From positions 23,757,059 to 23,821,058 of the forward strand of contig JAQNBH010000002.1 of the NCBI GenBank assembly GCA_028752905.1: a stretch of DNA of 64,000 nucleotides, in the 5' to 3' direction. Both the position numbers and the translations under genes were made by a program. Below are positions 23,887 through 35,999 of this stretch, piece after piece; the first letter of the stretch is position 1; each line of letters begins with the position of its first letter. This stretch comes from Cladorhizidae sp. MBARI D1340-BT2. Lineage: Eukaryota > Porifera > Demospongiae > Poecilosclerida > Cladorhizidae. The notes below the pieces were generated by a model that saw only the letters and a program-made list of their open reading frames with translations, made no database searches and was not told the origin of the DNA.

Positions 23887-25095
23887 CTTGATATTTGCCC
23901 TAATTTGGTCTATATGTTTCTCATTTTTCCCCCGAAAATCTTGTTTTTTTGCCGTGAAGCTCATAACTTTTTTACACTTTACCCAAAAAAGATAATTTTT
24001 ATATCACCGGATAGCTCTTCTAATTATCTGTCTTTTGTACGTGCCAAAATGTTGAGTACTCTAAGTATTAGGAAGTTATGGTGATTTGAAGTGGTAAGGT
24101 TTGGGATTTTTCCTGGCGTTTTCCAGTTGCCAAAGCGGTGGCCTGCCAGTGAAAAACCACTACATTTATTGATAATCTGTTCACATGTTGCAGATAAGGG
24201 CCTTCTCTATCAGTTGACAAAATCTGGGACTTTGGTCTTGTTAATTAGGGCAGTTATGAATTGTACTCTTACTTGATGCTAAACATGTTCTTGATATTTG
24301 CCCTAATTTGGTCTATATGTTTCTCATTTTCCCCCCGAAAATCTTGTTTTTTTGCCGTGAAGCTCATAACTTTTTTACACTTTACCCAAAAAAGATAATT
24401 TTTATATCACCGGATAGCTCTTCTAATTATCTGTCTTTTGTACGTGCCAAAATTTTGAGTACTCTAAGTATTAGCAAGTTATGGTGATTTGAAGTGGTAA
24501 GATTTGTGATTTTTCCTGGCGTTTTCCAGTTGCCAAAGCGGTGGCCTGCCAGTGAAAAACCACTACATTTATTGATAATCTGTTCACATGTTGCAGATAA
24601 GGGCCTTCTCTATCAGTTGACAAAATCTGGGACTTTGGTCTTGTTAATTAGGGCAGTTATGAATTGTACTCTTACTTGATGCTAAACATGTTCTTGATAT
24701 TTGTCCTAATTTGGTCTATATGTTTCTCATTTTCCCCCCGAAAATCTTGTTTTTTTGCCGTGAAGCTCATAACTTTTCTACACTTTATCCAAAAAAGATA
24801 ATTTTTATATCACCGGATAGCCCTTCTAATTATCTGTCTTTTGTACGTGCCAAAATTTTAAGTACTCTAAGTATTAGGAAGTTATGATGATTTGAAGTGG
24901 TAAGGTTTGTGATTTTTCCTGGCGTTTTCCAGTTGCCAAAGCGGTGGCCTGCCAGTGAAAAACCACTACATTTATTGATAATCTGTTCACATGTTGCAGA
25001 TAAGGGCCTTCTCTATCAGTTGACAAAATCTGGGACTTTGGTCTTGTTAATTAGGGCAGTTATGAATTGTACTCTTACTTGATGCTAAACATGTT
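23887..25095 (+). repeat. Plain monomer run, cores 24091, 24494, 24897
   Basis: Core types are G, V, V. The run forms a 1715 bp HOR with the L-bearing unit at 23182. The spacers include atttgtcctaa (after 24494) and ggaagttatgatg markers. Confidence 0.92.
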
Positions 25096-25601
25096 AGCTT
25101 CGTAGATTATCCACACTTCACTGAATAGACTTGATGTATAGCTATTAAGATAGGACTCTCTAAGTGCTCTCTCTTGATACCAAACATCCATATATTCTGC
25201 ACACTTCACTGTAATGGACTTGCAAGATAGGTATCTCTCAGTGTTCTCTATCTTGAGCTAAACATGTTAGCTTCATAGATTCTCCACACTTCACTGAATA
25301 GACTTGATATATAGCTCTAAAGGTAGGCCTCTCTCTGTTCTCTCTCTTGATACCAAACATCCGTATATTCCGCATACTTCACAGTAATGGACTTGATAGA
25401 ATCACAAGATAGGTTTCTCTCTGCTCTCTCTTGATGCTAAATAGATTCTCCACACTTCACTGAATAAACTTGATATATAGCTATTAAGATAGGTCTCTCT
25501 CTGTGCTCTCTGTTGATATCAAACATCCATAATATTCTGCACATTTTACTGTAATGGACTTGATATGATTCGAATGATAGGTTTCATTATGTGTTCTCTA
25601 T
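25096..25601 (+). repeat. L insert 10, haplotype B
   Basis: This has standard junctions and length and carries gataccaaac, atagctctaaagg, gcacatttt and ctattaagat. Confidence 0.93.
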
Positions 25602-26810
25602 CTTGATATTTGCCCTAATTTGGTCTATATGTTTCTCATTTTCCCCCCGAAAATCTTGTTTTTTTGCCGTGAAGCTCATAACTTTTTTACACTTTACCCA
25701 AAAAAGATAATTTTTATATCACCGGATAGCTCTTCTAATTATCTGTCTTTTGTACGTGCCAAAATTTTGAGTACTCTAAGTATTAGCAAGTTATGGTGAT
25801 TTGAAGTGGTAAGATTTGTGATTTTTCCTGGCGTTTTCCAGTTGCCAAAGCGGTGGCCTGCCAGTGAAAAACCACTACATTTATTGATAATCTGTTCACA
25901 TGTTGCAGATAAGGGCCTTCTCTATCAGTTGACAAAATCTGGGACTTTGGTCTTGTTAATTAGGGCAGTTATGAATTGTACTCTTACTTGATGCTAAACA
26001 TGTTCTTGATATTTGTCCTAATTTGGTTTATATGTTTCTCATTTCCCCCCCGAAAATCTTGTTTTTTTGCCGTGAAGCTCATAACTTTTCTACACTTTAT
26101 CCAAAAAAGATAATTTTTATATCACCGGATAGCCCTTCTAATTATCTGTCTTTTGTATGTGCCAAAATTTTAAGTACTCTAAGTATTAGGAAGTTATGAT
26201 GATTTGAAGTGGTAAGGTTTGTGATTTTTCCTGGCGTTTTCCAGTTGCCAAAGCGGTGGCCTGCCAGTGAAAAACCACTACATTTATTGATAATCTGTTC
26301 ACATGTTGCAGATAAGGGCCTTCTCTATCAGTTGACAAAATCTGGGACTTTGGTCTTGTTAATTAGGGCAGTTATGAATTGTACTCTTACTTGATGCTAA
26401 ACATGTTCTTGATATTTGCCCTAATTGGGTCTATATGTTTCTCATTTTCCCCCCGAAAATCTTGTTTTTTTGCCGTGAAGCTCATAACTTTCCTACACTT
26501 TACCCAAAAAAGATAATTTTTATATCACCGGATAGCCCTTCTAATTATCTGTCTTTTGTACGTGCCAAAGTTTTGAGTACTCTAAGTATTAGGAAGTTAT
26601 GATGATTTGAAGTGGTAAGGTTTGTGATTTTTCCTGGCGTTTTCCAGTTGCCAAAGCGGTGGCCTGCCAGTGAAAAACCACTACATTTATTGATAATCTG
26701 TTCACATGTTGCAGATAAGGGCCTTCTCTATCAGTTGACAAAATCTGGGACTTTGGTCTTGTTAATTAGGGCAGTTATGAATTGTACTCTTACTTGATGC
26801 TAAACATGTT
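25602..26810 (+). repeat. Plain monomer run, cores 25806, 26209, 26612
   Basis: All three cores are V type. The unit after an L insert is G type at the other 19 sites, so 25806 is the exception. Its spacer and core (aagatttgtg) match 24494, which suggests a G unit was lost here by exchange. Confidence 0.9.
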
Positions 26811-27316
26811 AGCTTCGTAGATTATCCACACTTCACTGAATAGACTTGATGTATAGCTATTAAGATAGGACTCTCTAAGTGCTCTCTCTTGATACCAAAC
26901 ATCCATATATTCTGCACACTTCACTGTAATGGACTTGCAAGATAGGTATCTCTCAGTGTTCTCTATCTTGAGCTAAACATGTTAGCTTCATAGATTCTCC
27001 ACACTTCACTGAATAGACTTGATATATAGCTCTAAAGGTAGGCCTCTCTCTGTTCTCTCTCTTGATACCAAACATCCGTATATTCCGCATACTTCACAGT
27101 AATGGACTTGATAGAATCACAAGATAGGTTTCTCTCTGCTCTCTCTTGATGCTAAATAGATTCTCCACACTTCACTGAATAAACTTGATATATAGCTATT
27201 CAGATAGGTCTCTCTCTGTGCTCTCTGTTGATATCAAACATCCATAATATTCTGCACATTTTACTGTAATGGACTTGATATGATTCGAATGATAGGTTTC
27301 ATTATGTGTTCTCTAT
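26811..27316 (+). repeat. L insert 11, haplotype B-prime
   Basis: This is haplotype B with ctattcagat instead of ctattaagat in the third dimer. It is the first unit followed by the 4 bp longer spacer (gataattattttttat, unit 913 bp) that marks the right-hand domain. Confidence 0.93.
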
Positions 27317-27833
27317 CTTGATATTTGCCCTAATTTGGTCTATATGTTTCTCATTTTCCCCCCGAAAATCTTGTTTTTTTGCCGTGAAGCTCATAACATT
27401 TCTACACTTTACCCAAAAAAGATAATTATTTTTTATATCACCGGATAGCTCTTCTAATTATCTGTCTTTTGTACGTGCCAAAATTTTGAGTACTCTAAGT
27501 ATTAAGAAGTTATGATGATTTGAAGTGGTAAGGTTTGGGATTTTTCCTGGCGTTTTCCAGTTGCCAAAGCGGTGGCCTGCCAGTGAAAAACCACTACATT
27601 TATTGATAATCTGTTCACATGTTGCAGATAAGGGCCTTCTCTATCAGTTGACAAAATCTGGGACTTTGGTCTTGTTAATTAGGGCAGTTATGAATTGTAC
27701 TCTTACTTGATGCTAAACATGTTCTTGATATTTGCCCTAATTTGGTCTATATGTTTCTCATTTCCCCCCCGAAAATCTTGTTTTTTTGCCGTGAAGCTCA
27801 TAACTATTCTACACTTTACCCCAAAAAGATAAT

Positions 27834-28067
27834 ACAGCTATTAAGATAGGACTCTCCAAGTGCTCTCTCTTGATACCAAACATCCATATATTCTGCACAC
27901 TTCACTGTAATGGACTTGCAAGATAGGTATCTCGCAGTGTTCTCTATCTTGAGCTAAACATGTTAGCTTCATAGATTCTCCACACTTCACTGATTTATTC
28001 AGTGAAGTGTGGAGAATCTATTTAGCATCAAGAGAGAGCAGAGAGAAACCTATCTTGTGATTCTATC
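27834..28067. repeat. Foldback insert F1 (234 bp rearranged L fragment); reference copy
   Basis: This sits in the spacer after 'aaaagataat', and the monomer resumes with 'tttatatcagcc'. The first ~160 bp is a forward piece of L (end of the first half-unit to the start of the second dimer). The last ~73 bp is the reverse complement of the region joining L dimers 2 and 3 (4081-4155 in L insert 1). At the join, arms 27971-27993 and 27999-28021 are perfect 23 bp inverted repeats around TTTAT. All ten copies share the junctions, so there was one origin followed by amplification with the array. It is non-coding. Confidence 0.92.
27971..28021. repeat. 23 bp perfect inverted repeat with 5 nt loop
   Basis: The left arm is 27971-27993, the loop tttat 27994-27998 and the right arm 27999-28021. 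The arms contain tctccacacttcactga and its reverse complement. The DNA could extrude a cruciform, and a transcript would form a strong hairpin. It is repeated in all ten foldback inserts, at insert start +137 to +187. Confidence 0.93.
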
Positions 28068-29973
28068 TTTATATCAGCCGATAGCCCTTCTAATTATCTG
28101 CCTTTTGTACTTGCCAAAATGTTGAGTACTCTAAGTATTAGGAAGTTATGATGATTTGAAGTGGTAAGGTTTGTGATTTTTCCTGGCGTTTTCCAGTTGC
28201 CAAAGCGGTGGCCTGCCAGTGAAAAACCACTACATTTATTGATAATCTGTTCACATGTTGCAGATAAGGGCCTTCTCTATCAGTTGACAAAATCTGGGAC
28301 TTTGGTCTTGTTAATTAGGGCAGTTATGAATTGTATTCTTACTTGATGCTAAACATGTTCTTGATATTTGCCCTAATTTGGTCTATATGTTTCTCATTTC
28401 CCCCCCCGAAAATCTTGTTTTTTTGCCGTGAAGCTCATAACTTTTCTACACTTTACCCAAAAAAGATAATCTTTATATCACCGGATAGCTCTTCTAATTA
28501 TCTGTCTTTTGTACGTGCCAAAATTTTGAGTACTCTAAGTATTAGCAAGTTATGGTGATTTGAAGTGGTAAGGTTTGGGATTTTTCCTGGCGTTTTCCAG
28601 TTGCCAAAGCGGTGGCCTGCCAGTGAAAAACCACTACATTTATTGATAATCTGTTCACATGTTGCAGATAAGGGCCTTCTCTATCAGTTGACAAAATCTG
28701 GGACTTTGGTCTTGTTAATTAGGGCAGTTATGAATTGTATTCTTACTTGATGCTAAACATGTTCTTGATATTTGCCCTAATTTGGTCTATATGTTTCTCA
28801 TTTCCCCCCCCGAAAATCTTGTTTTTTTGCCGTGAAGCTCATAACTTTTCTACACTTTACCCAAAAAAGATAATCTTTATATCACCGGATAGCTCTTCTA
28901 ATTATCTGTCTTTTGTACGTGCCAAAATTTTGAGTACTCTAAGTATTAGCAAGTTATGGTGATTTGAAGTGGTAAGGTTTGGGATTTTTCCTGGCGTTTT
29001 CCAGTTGCCAAAGCGGTGGCCTGCCAGTGAAAAACCACTACATTTATTGATAATCTGTTCACATGTTGCAGATAAGGGCCTTCTCTATCAGTTGACAAAA
29101 TCTGGGACTTTGGTCTTGTTAATTAGGGCAGTTATGAATTGTACTCTTACTTGATGCTAAACATGTTCTTGATATTTGCCCTAATTTGGTCTATATGTTT
29201 CTCATTTTCCCCCCGAAAATCTTGTTGTTTTGCCGTGAAGCTCATAACTTTTCTACACTTTACCCAAAAAAGATAATTTTTATATCACCGGATAGCTCTT
29301 CTAATTATCTGTCTTTTGTACGTGCCAAAATTTTGAGTACTCTAAGTATTAGCAAGTTATGGTGATTTGAAGTGGTAAGGTTTGGGATTTTTCCTGGCGT
29401 TTTCCAGTTGCCAAAGCGGTGGCCTGCCAGTGAAAAACCACTACATTTATTGATAATCTGTTCACATGTTGCAGATAAGGGCCTTCTCTATCAGTTGACA
29501 AAATCTGGGACTTTGGTCTTGTTAATTAGGGCAGTTATGAATTGTACTCTTACTTGATGCTAAACATGTTCTTGATATTTGCCCTAATTTGGTCTATATG
29601 TTTCTCATTTTCCCCCCGAAAATCTTGTTGTTTTGCCGTGAAGCTCATAACTTTTCTACACTTTACCCAAAAAAGATAATTTTTATATCACCGGATAGCT
29701 CTTCTAATTATCTGTCTTTTGTACGTGCCAAAATTTTGAGTACTCTAAGTATTAGCAAGTTATGGTGATTTGAAGTGGTAAGGTTTGAGAATTTTCCTGG
29801 CGTTTTCCAGTTGCCAAAGCGGTGTCCTGCCAGTGAAAAACCACTACATTTATTGATAATCTGTTCACATGTTGCAGATAAGGGCCTTCTCTATCAGTTG
29901 ACAAAATCTGGGACTTTGGTCTTGTTAATTAGGGCAGTTATGAATTGTACTCTTACTTGATGCTAAACATGTT

Positions 29974-30479
29974 AGCTTCGTAGATTATCCACACTTCACT
30001 GAATAGACTTGATGTATAGCTATTAAGATAGGACTCTCTAAGTGCTCTCTCTTGATACCAAACATCCATATATTCTGCACACTTCACTGTAATGGACTTG
30101 CAAGATAGGTATCTCTCAGTGTTCTCTATCTTGAGCTAAACATGTTAGCTTCATAGATTCTCCACACTTCACTGAATAGACTTGATATATAGCTCTAAAG
30201 GTAGGCCTCTCTCTGTTCTCTCTCTTGATACCAAACATCCGTATATTCCGCATACTTCACAGTAATGGACTTGATAGAATCACAAGATAGGTTTCTCTCT
30301 GCTCTCTCTTGATGCTAAATAGATTCTCCACACTTCACTGAATAAACTTGATATATAGCTATTCAGATAGGTCTCTCTCTGTGCTCTCTGTTGATATCAA
30401 ACATCCATAATATTCTGCACATTTTACTGTAATGGACTTGATATGATTCGAATGATAGGTTTCATTATGTGTTCTCTAT
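29974..30479 (+). repeat. L insert 12, haplotype B-prime
   Basis: This has standard junctions and length and carries gataccaaac and ctattcagat. It is hosted by an E-type core (29775) rather than the usual V type. Confidence 0.93.
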
Positions 30480-31926
30480 CTTGATATTTGCCCTAATTTG
30501 GTCTATATGTTTCTCATTTTCCCCCCGAAAATCTTGTTTTTTTGCCGTGAAGCTCATAACATTTCTACACTTTACCCAAAAAAGATAATTATTTTTTATA
30601 TCACCGGATAGCTCTTCTAATTATCTGTCTTTTGTACGTGCCAAAATTTTGAGTACTCTAAGTATTAAGAAGTTATGATGATTTGAAGTGGTAAGGTTTG
30701 GGATTTTTCCTGGCGTTTTCCAGTTGCCAAAGCGGTGGCCTGCCAGTGAAAAACCACTACATTTATTGATAATCTGTTCACATGTTGCAGATAAGGGCCT
30801 TCTCTATCAGTTGACAAAATCTGGGACTTTGGTCTTGTTAATTAGGGCAGTTATGAATTGTACTCTTACTTGATGCTAAACATGTTCTTGATATTTGCCC
30901 TAATTTGGTCTATATGTTTCTCATTTCCCCCCCGAAAATCTTGTTTTTTTGCCGTGAAGCTCATAACTATTCTACACTTTACCCCAAAAAGATAATACAG
31001 CTATTAAGATAGGACTCTCCAAGTGCTCTCTCTTGATACCAAACATCCATATATTCTGCACACTTCACTGTAATGGACTTGCAAGATAGGTATCTCGCAG
31101 TGTTCTCTATCTTGAGCTAAACATGTTAGCTTCATAGATTCTCCACACTTCACTGATTTATTCAGTGAAGTGTGGAGAATCTATTTAGCATCAAGAGAGA
31201 GCAGAGAGAAACCTATCTTGTGATTCTATCTTTATATCAGCCGATAGCCCTTCTAATTATCTGCCTTTTGTACTTGCCAAAATGTTGAGTACTCTAAGTA
31301 TTAGGAAGTTATGATGATTTGAAGTGGTAAGGTTTGTGATTTTTCCTGGCGTTTTCCAGTTGCCAAAGCGGTGGCCTGCCAGTGAAAAACCACTACATTT
31401 ATTGATAATCTGTTCACATGTTGCAGATAAGGGCCTTCTCTATCAGTTGACAAAATCTGGGACTTTGGTCTTGTTAATTAGGGCAGTTATGAATTGTATT
31501 CTTACTTGATGCTAAACATGTTCTTGATATTTGCCCTAATTTGGTCTATATGTTTCTCATTTCCCCCCCCGAAAATCTTGTTTTTTTGCCGTGAAGCTCA
31601 TAACTTTTCTACACTTTACCCAAAAAAGATAATCTTTATATCACCGGATAGCTCTTCTAATTATCTGTCTTTTGTACGTACCAAAATTTTGAGTACTCTA
31701 AGTATTAGCAAGTTATGGTGATTTGAAGTGGTAAGGTTTGAGAATTTTCCTGGCGTTTTCCAGTTGCCAAAGCGGTGTCCTGCCAGTGAAAAACCACTAC
31801 ATTTATTGATAATCTGTTCACATGTTGCAGATAAGGGCCTTCTCTATCAGTTGACAAAATCTGGGACTTTGGTCTTGTTAATTAGGGCAGTTATGAATTG
31901 TACTCTTACTTGATGCTAAACATGTT
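30480..31926 (+). repeat. Monomer run, cores 30688, 31324, 31728
   Basis: Core types are G (with foldback), V (gtattctt) and E. This is the shortest right-domain HOR (29775-31727, 1953 bp). Unit 31324 with C8 leads directly into an E-core unit, so the G monomers found at 28565-29372 are missing here. Confidence 0.92.
30997..31230. repeat. Foldback insert F2
   Basis: This has the same junctions, length and internal palindrome as the copy at 27834. No difference was seen by eye. Confidence 0.92.
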
Positions 31927-32432
31927 AGCTTCGTAGATTATCCACACTTCACTGAATAGACTTGATGTATAGCTATTAAGATAGGACTCTCTAAGTGCTC
32001 TCTCTTGATACCAAACATCCATATATTCTGCACACTTCACTGTAATGGACTTGCAAGATAGGTATCTCTCAGTGTTCTCTATCTTGAGCTAAACATGTTA
32101 GCTTCATAGATTCTCCACACTTCACTGAATAGACTTGATATATAGCTCTAAAGGTAGGCCTCTCTCTGTTCTCTCTCTTGATACCAAACATCCGTATATT
32201 CCGCATACTTCACAGTAATGGACTTGATAGAATCACAAGATAGGTTTCTCTCTGCTCTCTCTTGATGCTAAATAGATTCTCCACACTTCACTGAATAAAC
32301 TTGATATATAGCTATTCAGATAGGTCTCTCTCTGTGCTCTCTGTTGATATCAAACATCCATAATATTCTGCACATTTTACTGTAATGGACTTGATATGAT
32401 TCGAATGATAGGTTTCATTATGTGTTCTCTAT
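31927..32432 (+). repeat. L insert 13, haplotype B-prime
   Basis: This has standard junctions and length and carries gataccaaac and ctattcagat. It is hosted by an E-type core (31728). Confidence 0.93.
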
Positions 32433-35400
32433 CTTGATATTTGCCCTAATTTGGTCTATATGTTTCTCATTTTCCCCCCGAAAATCTTGTTTTTTTGCCG
32501 TGAAGCTCATAACATTTCTACACTTTACCCAAAAAAGATAATTATTTTTTATATCACCGGATAGCTCTTCTAATTATCTGTCTTTTGTACGTGCCAAAAT
32601 TTTGAGTACTCTAAGTATTAAGAAGTTATGATGATTTGAAGTGGTAAGGTTTGGGATTTTTCCTGGCGTTTTCCAGTTGCCAAAGCGGTGGCCTGCCAGT
32701 GAAAAACCACTACATTTATTGATAATCTGTTCACATGTTGCAGATAAGGGCCTTCTCTATCAGTTGACAAAATCTGGGACTTTGGTCTTGTTAATTAGGG
32801 CAGTTATGAATTGTACTCTTACTTGATGCTAAACATGTTCTTGATATTTGCCCTAATTTGGTCTATATGTTTCTCATTTCCCCCCCGAAAATCTTGTTTT
32901 TTTGCCGTGAAGCTCATAACTATTCTACACTTTACCCCAAAAAGATAATACAGCTATTAAGATAGGACTCTCCAAGTGCTCTCTCTTGATACCAAACATC
33001 CATATATTCTGCACACTTCACTGTAATGGACTTGCAAGATAGGTATCTCGCAGTGTTCTCTATCTTGAGCTAAACATGTTAGCTTCATAGATTCTCCACA
33101 CTTCACTGATTTATTCAGTGAAGTGTGGAGAATCTATTTAGCATCAAGAGAGAGCAGAGAGAAACCTATCTTGTGATTCTATCTTTATATCAGCCGATAG
33201 CCCTTCTAATTATCTGCCTTTTGTACTTGCCAAAATGTTGAGTACTCTAAGTATTAGGAAGTTATGATGATTTGAAGTGGTAAGGTTTGTGATTTTTCCT
33301 GGCGTTTTCCAGTTGCCAAAGCGGTGGCCTGCCAGTGAAAAACCACTACATTTATTGATAATCTGTTCACATGTTGCAGATAAGGGCCTTCTCTATCAGT
33401 TGACAAAATCTGGGACTTTGGTCTTGTTAATTAGGGCAGTTATGAATTGTATTCTTACTTGATGCTAAACATGTTCTTGATATTTGCCCTAATTTGGTCT
33501 ATATGTTTCTCATTTCCCCCCCGAAAATCTTGTTTTTTTGCCGTGAAGCTCATAACTTTTCTACACTTTACCCAAAAAAGATAATCTTTATATCATCGGA
33601 TAGCTCTTCTAATTATCTGTCTTTTGTACGTGCCAAAATTTTGAGTACTCTAAGTATTAGCAAGTTATGGTGATTTGAAGTGGTAAGGTTTGGGATTTTT
33701 CCTGGCGTTTTCCAGTTGCCAAAGCGGTGGCCTGCCAGTGAAAAACCACTACATTTATTGATAATCTGTTCACATGTTGCAGATAAGGGCCTTCTCTATC
33801 AGTTGACAAAATCTGGGACTTTGGTCTTGTTAATTAGGGCAGTTATGAATTGTACTCTTACTTGATGCTAAACATGTTCTTGATATTTGCCCTAATTTGG
33901 TCTATATGTTTCTCATTTTCCCCCCGAAAATCTTGTTGTTTTGCCGTGAAGCTCATAACTTTTCTACACTTTACCCAAAAAAGATAATTTTTATATCACC
34001 GGATAGCTCTTCTAATTATCTGTCTTTTGTACGTGCCAAAATTTTGAGTACTCTAAGTATTAGCAAGTTATGGTGATTTGAAGTGGTAAGGTTTGAGAAT
34101 TTTCCTGGCGTTTTCCAGTTGCCAAAGCGGTGTCCTGCCAGTGAAAAACCACTACATTTATTGATAATCTGTTCACATGTTGCAGATAAGGGCCTTCTCT
34201 ATCAGTTGACAAAATCTGGGACTTTGGTCTTGTTAATTAGGGCAGTTATGAATTGTACTCTTACTTGATGCTAAACATGTTCTTGATATTTGCCCTAATT
34301 GGGTCTATATGTTTCTCATTTTCCCCCCGAAAATCTTTTTTTTTTGCCGTGAAGCTCATAACATTTCTACACTTTACCCAAAAAAGATAATATTTATATC
34401 ACCGGATAGCCCTTCTAATTATCTGTCTTTTGTACTTGCCAAAATGTTGAGTACTCTAAGTATTAAGAAGTTATGATGATTTGAAGTGGTAAGGTTTGTG
34501 ATTTTTCCTGGCGTTTTCCAGTTGCCAAAGCGGTGGCCTGCCAGTGAAAAACCACTACATTTATTGATAATCTGTTCACATGTTGCAGATAAGGGCCTTC
34601 TCTATCAGTTGACAAAATCTGGGACTTTGGTCTTGTTAATTAGGGCAGTTATGAATTGTACTCTTACTTGATGTTAAACATGTTCTTGATATTTGCCCTA
34701 ATTTGGACTATATTATGTTTCTCATTTCCCCCCCGAAAATCTTGTTTTTTTGCCGTGAAGCTCATAACTTTGCTACACTTTACCCAAAAAAGATAATTTT
34801 TATATCACCGAATAGCCCTTCTAATTATCTGTCTTTTGAACGTGCCAAAATGTTGAGTACTCTAAGTATTAGGAAGTTATGGTGATTTGAAGTGGTAAGG
34901 TTTGGGATTTTTCCTGGCGTTTTCCAGTTGCCAAAGCGGTGGCCTGCCAGTGAAAAACCACTACATTTATTGATAATCTGTTCACATGTTGCAGATAAGG
35001 GCCTTCTCTATCAGTTGACAAAATCTGGGACTTTGGTCTTGTTAATTAGGGCAGTTATGAATTGTACTCTTACTTGATGCTAAACATGTTCTTGATATTT
35101 GCCCTAATTTGGTCTATATGTTTCTCATTTCCCCCCCGAAAATCTTGTTTTTTTGCCGTGAAGCTCATAACTTTTTTACACTTTACCCAAAAAAGATAAT
35201 TTTTATATCACCGGATAGCTCTTCTAATTATCTGTCTTTTGTACGTGCCAAAATTTTGAGTACTCTAAGTATTAGCAAGTTATGGTGATTTGAAGTGGTA
35301 AGATTTGTGATTTTTCCTGGCGTTTTCCAGTTGCCAAAGCGGTGGCCTGCCAGTGAAAAACCACTACATTTATTGATAATCTGTTCACATGTTGCAGATA

Positions 35401-35493
35401 AGGGCCTTCTCTATCAGTTGACAAAATCTGGGACTTTGGTCTTGTTAATTAGGGCAGTTATGAATTGTACTCTTACTTGATGCTAAACATGTT
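32433..35493 (+). repeat. Monomer run, cores 32641-35295
   Basis: Cores are at 32641 (G, with foldback), 33277 (V), 33680 (G), 34083 (E), 34486 (V), 34892 (G) and 35295 (V). Spacer 34083 has T10 in place of TTG T7. Spacer 34486 has the 3 bp longer 'ggactatattatg' and private gatgttaaac. From 34892 the markers turn to left-domain type. Confidence 0.92.
32950..33183. repeat. Foldback insert F3
   Basis: This has the same junctions, length and palindrome as F1 and lies in the spacer of G-core unit 32641. Confidence 0.92.
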
Positions 35494-35999
35494 AGCTTCG
35501 TAGATTATCCACACTTCACTGAATAGACTTGATGTATAGCTATTAAGATAGGACTCTCTAAGTGCTCTCTCTTGATACCTAACATCCATATATTCTGCAC
35601 ACTTCACTGTAATGGACTTGCAAGATAGGTATCTCTCAGTATTCTCTATCTTGAGCTAAACATGTTAGCTTCATAGATTCTCCACACTTCACTGAATAGA
35701 CTTGATATATAGTTCTAAAGGTAGGCCTCTCTCTGTTCTCTCTCTTGATACCAAACATCCGTATATTCCGCATACTTCACAGTAATGGACTTGATAGAAT
35801 CACAAGATAGGTTTCTCTCTGCTCTCTCTTGATGCTAAATAGATTCTCCACACTTCACTGAATAAACTTGATATATAGCTATTAAGATAGGTCTCTCTCT
35901 GTGCTCTCTGTTGATATCAAACATCCATAATATTCTGCACACTTTACTGTAATGGACTTGATATGATTCGAATGATAGGTTTCATTATGTGTTCTCTAT
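35494..35999 (+). repeat. L insert 14, haplotype A inside the right-hand domain
   Basis: This has left-domain markers (gatacctaac, atagttctaaagg, cactgaataaac, ctattaagat, gcacacttt) although every neighbouring L is haplotype B or B-prime. It has a private cagtattctc for cagtgttctc. It is part of a block of left-type sequence at about 35295-37009. Confidence 0.93.

Larger units (their letters stand above)
13799..26611 (+). repeat. Regular L-led HOR domain, units of 1715 or ~2120 bp
   Basis: L-bearing units start at 13799, 15514, 17634, 19349, 21064, 23182, 24897 and 26612. The intervals are 1715, 2120, 1715, 1715, 2118, 1715 and 1715 bp. Each HOR is one 909 bp L unit plus two plain monomers, or three in the longer version. 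This is the most regular part of the window and fits recent amplification of one HOR by unequal exchange or a similar process. Confidence 0.88.
27317..29973 (+). repeat. Monomer run, cores 27525-29775, with first foldback insert
   Basis: Cores are at 27525 (G, hosts a foldback insert, 636 bp), 28161 (V, gtattctt), 28565 (G, gtattctt), 28969 (G), 29372 (G) and 29775 (E, first tgtcctg core in the window). Units 28161 and 28565 have a C8 run, so they are 404 bp. Their spacers are nearly the same, as are the spacers of 28969 and 29372 (ttgttgttttgcc), which points to local monomer duplication. Confidence 0.92.
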
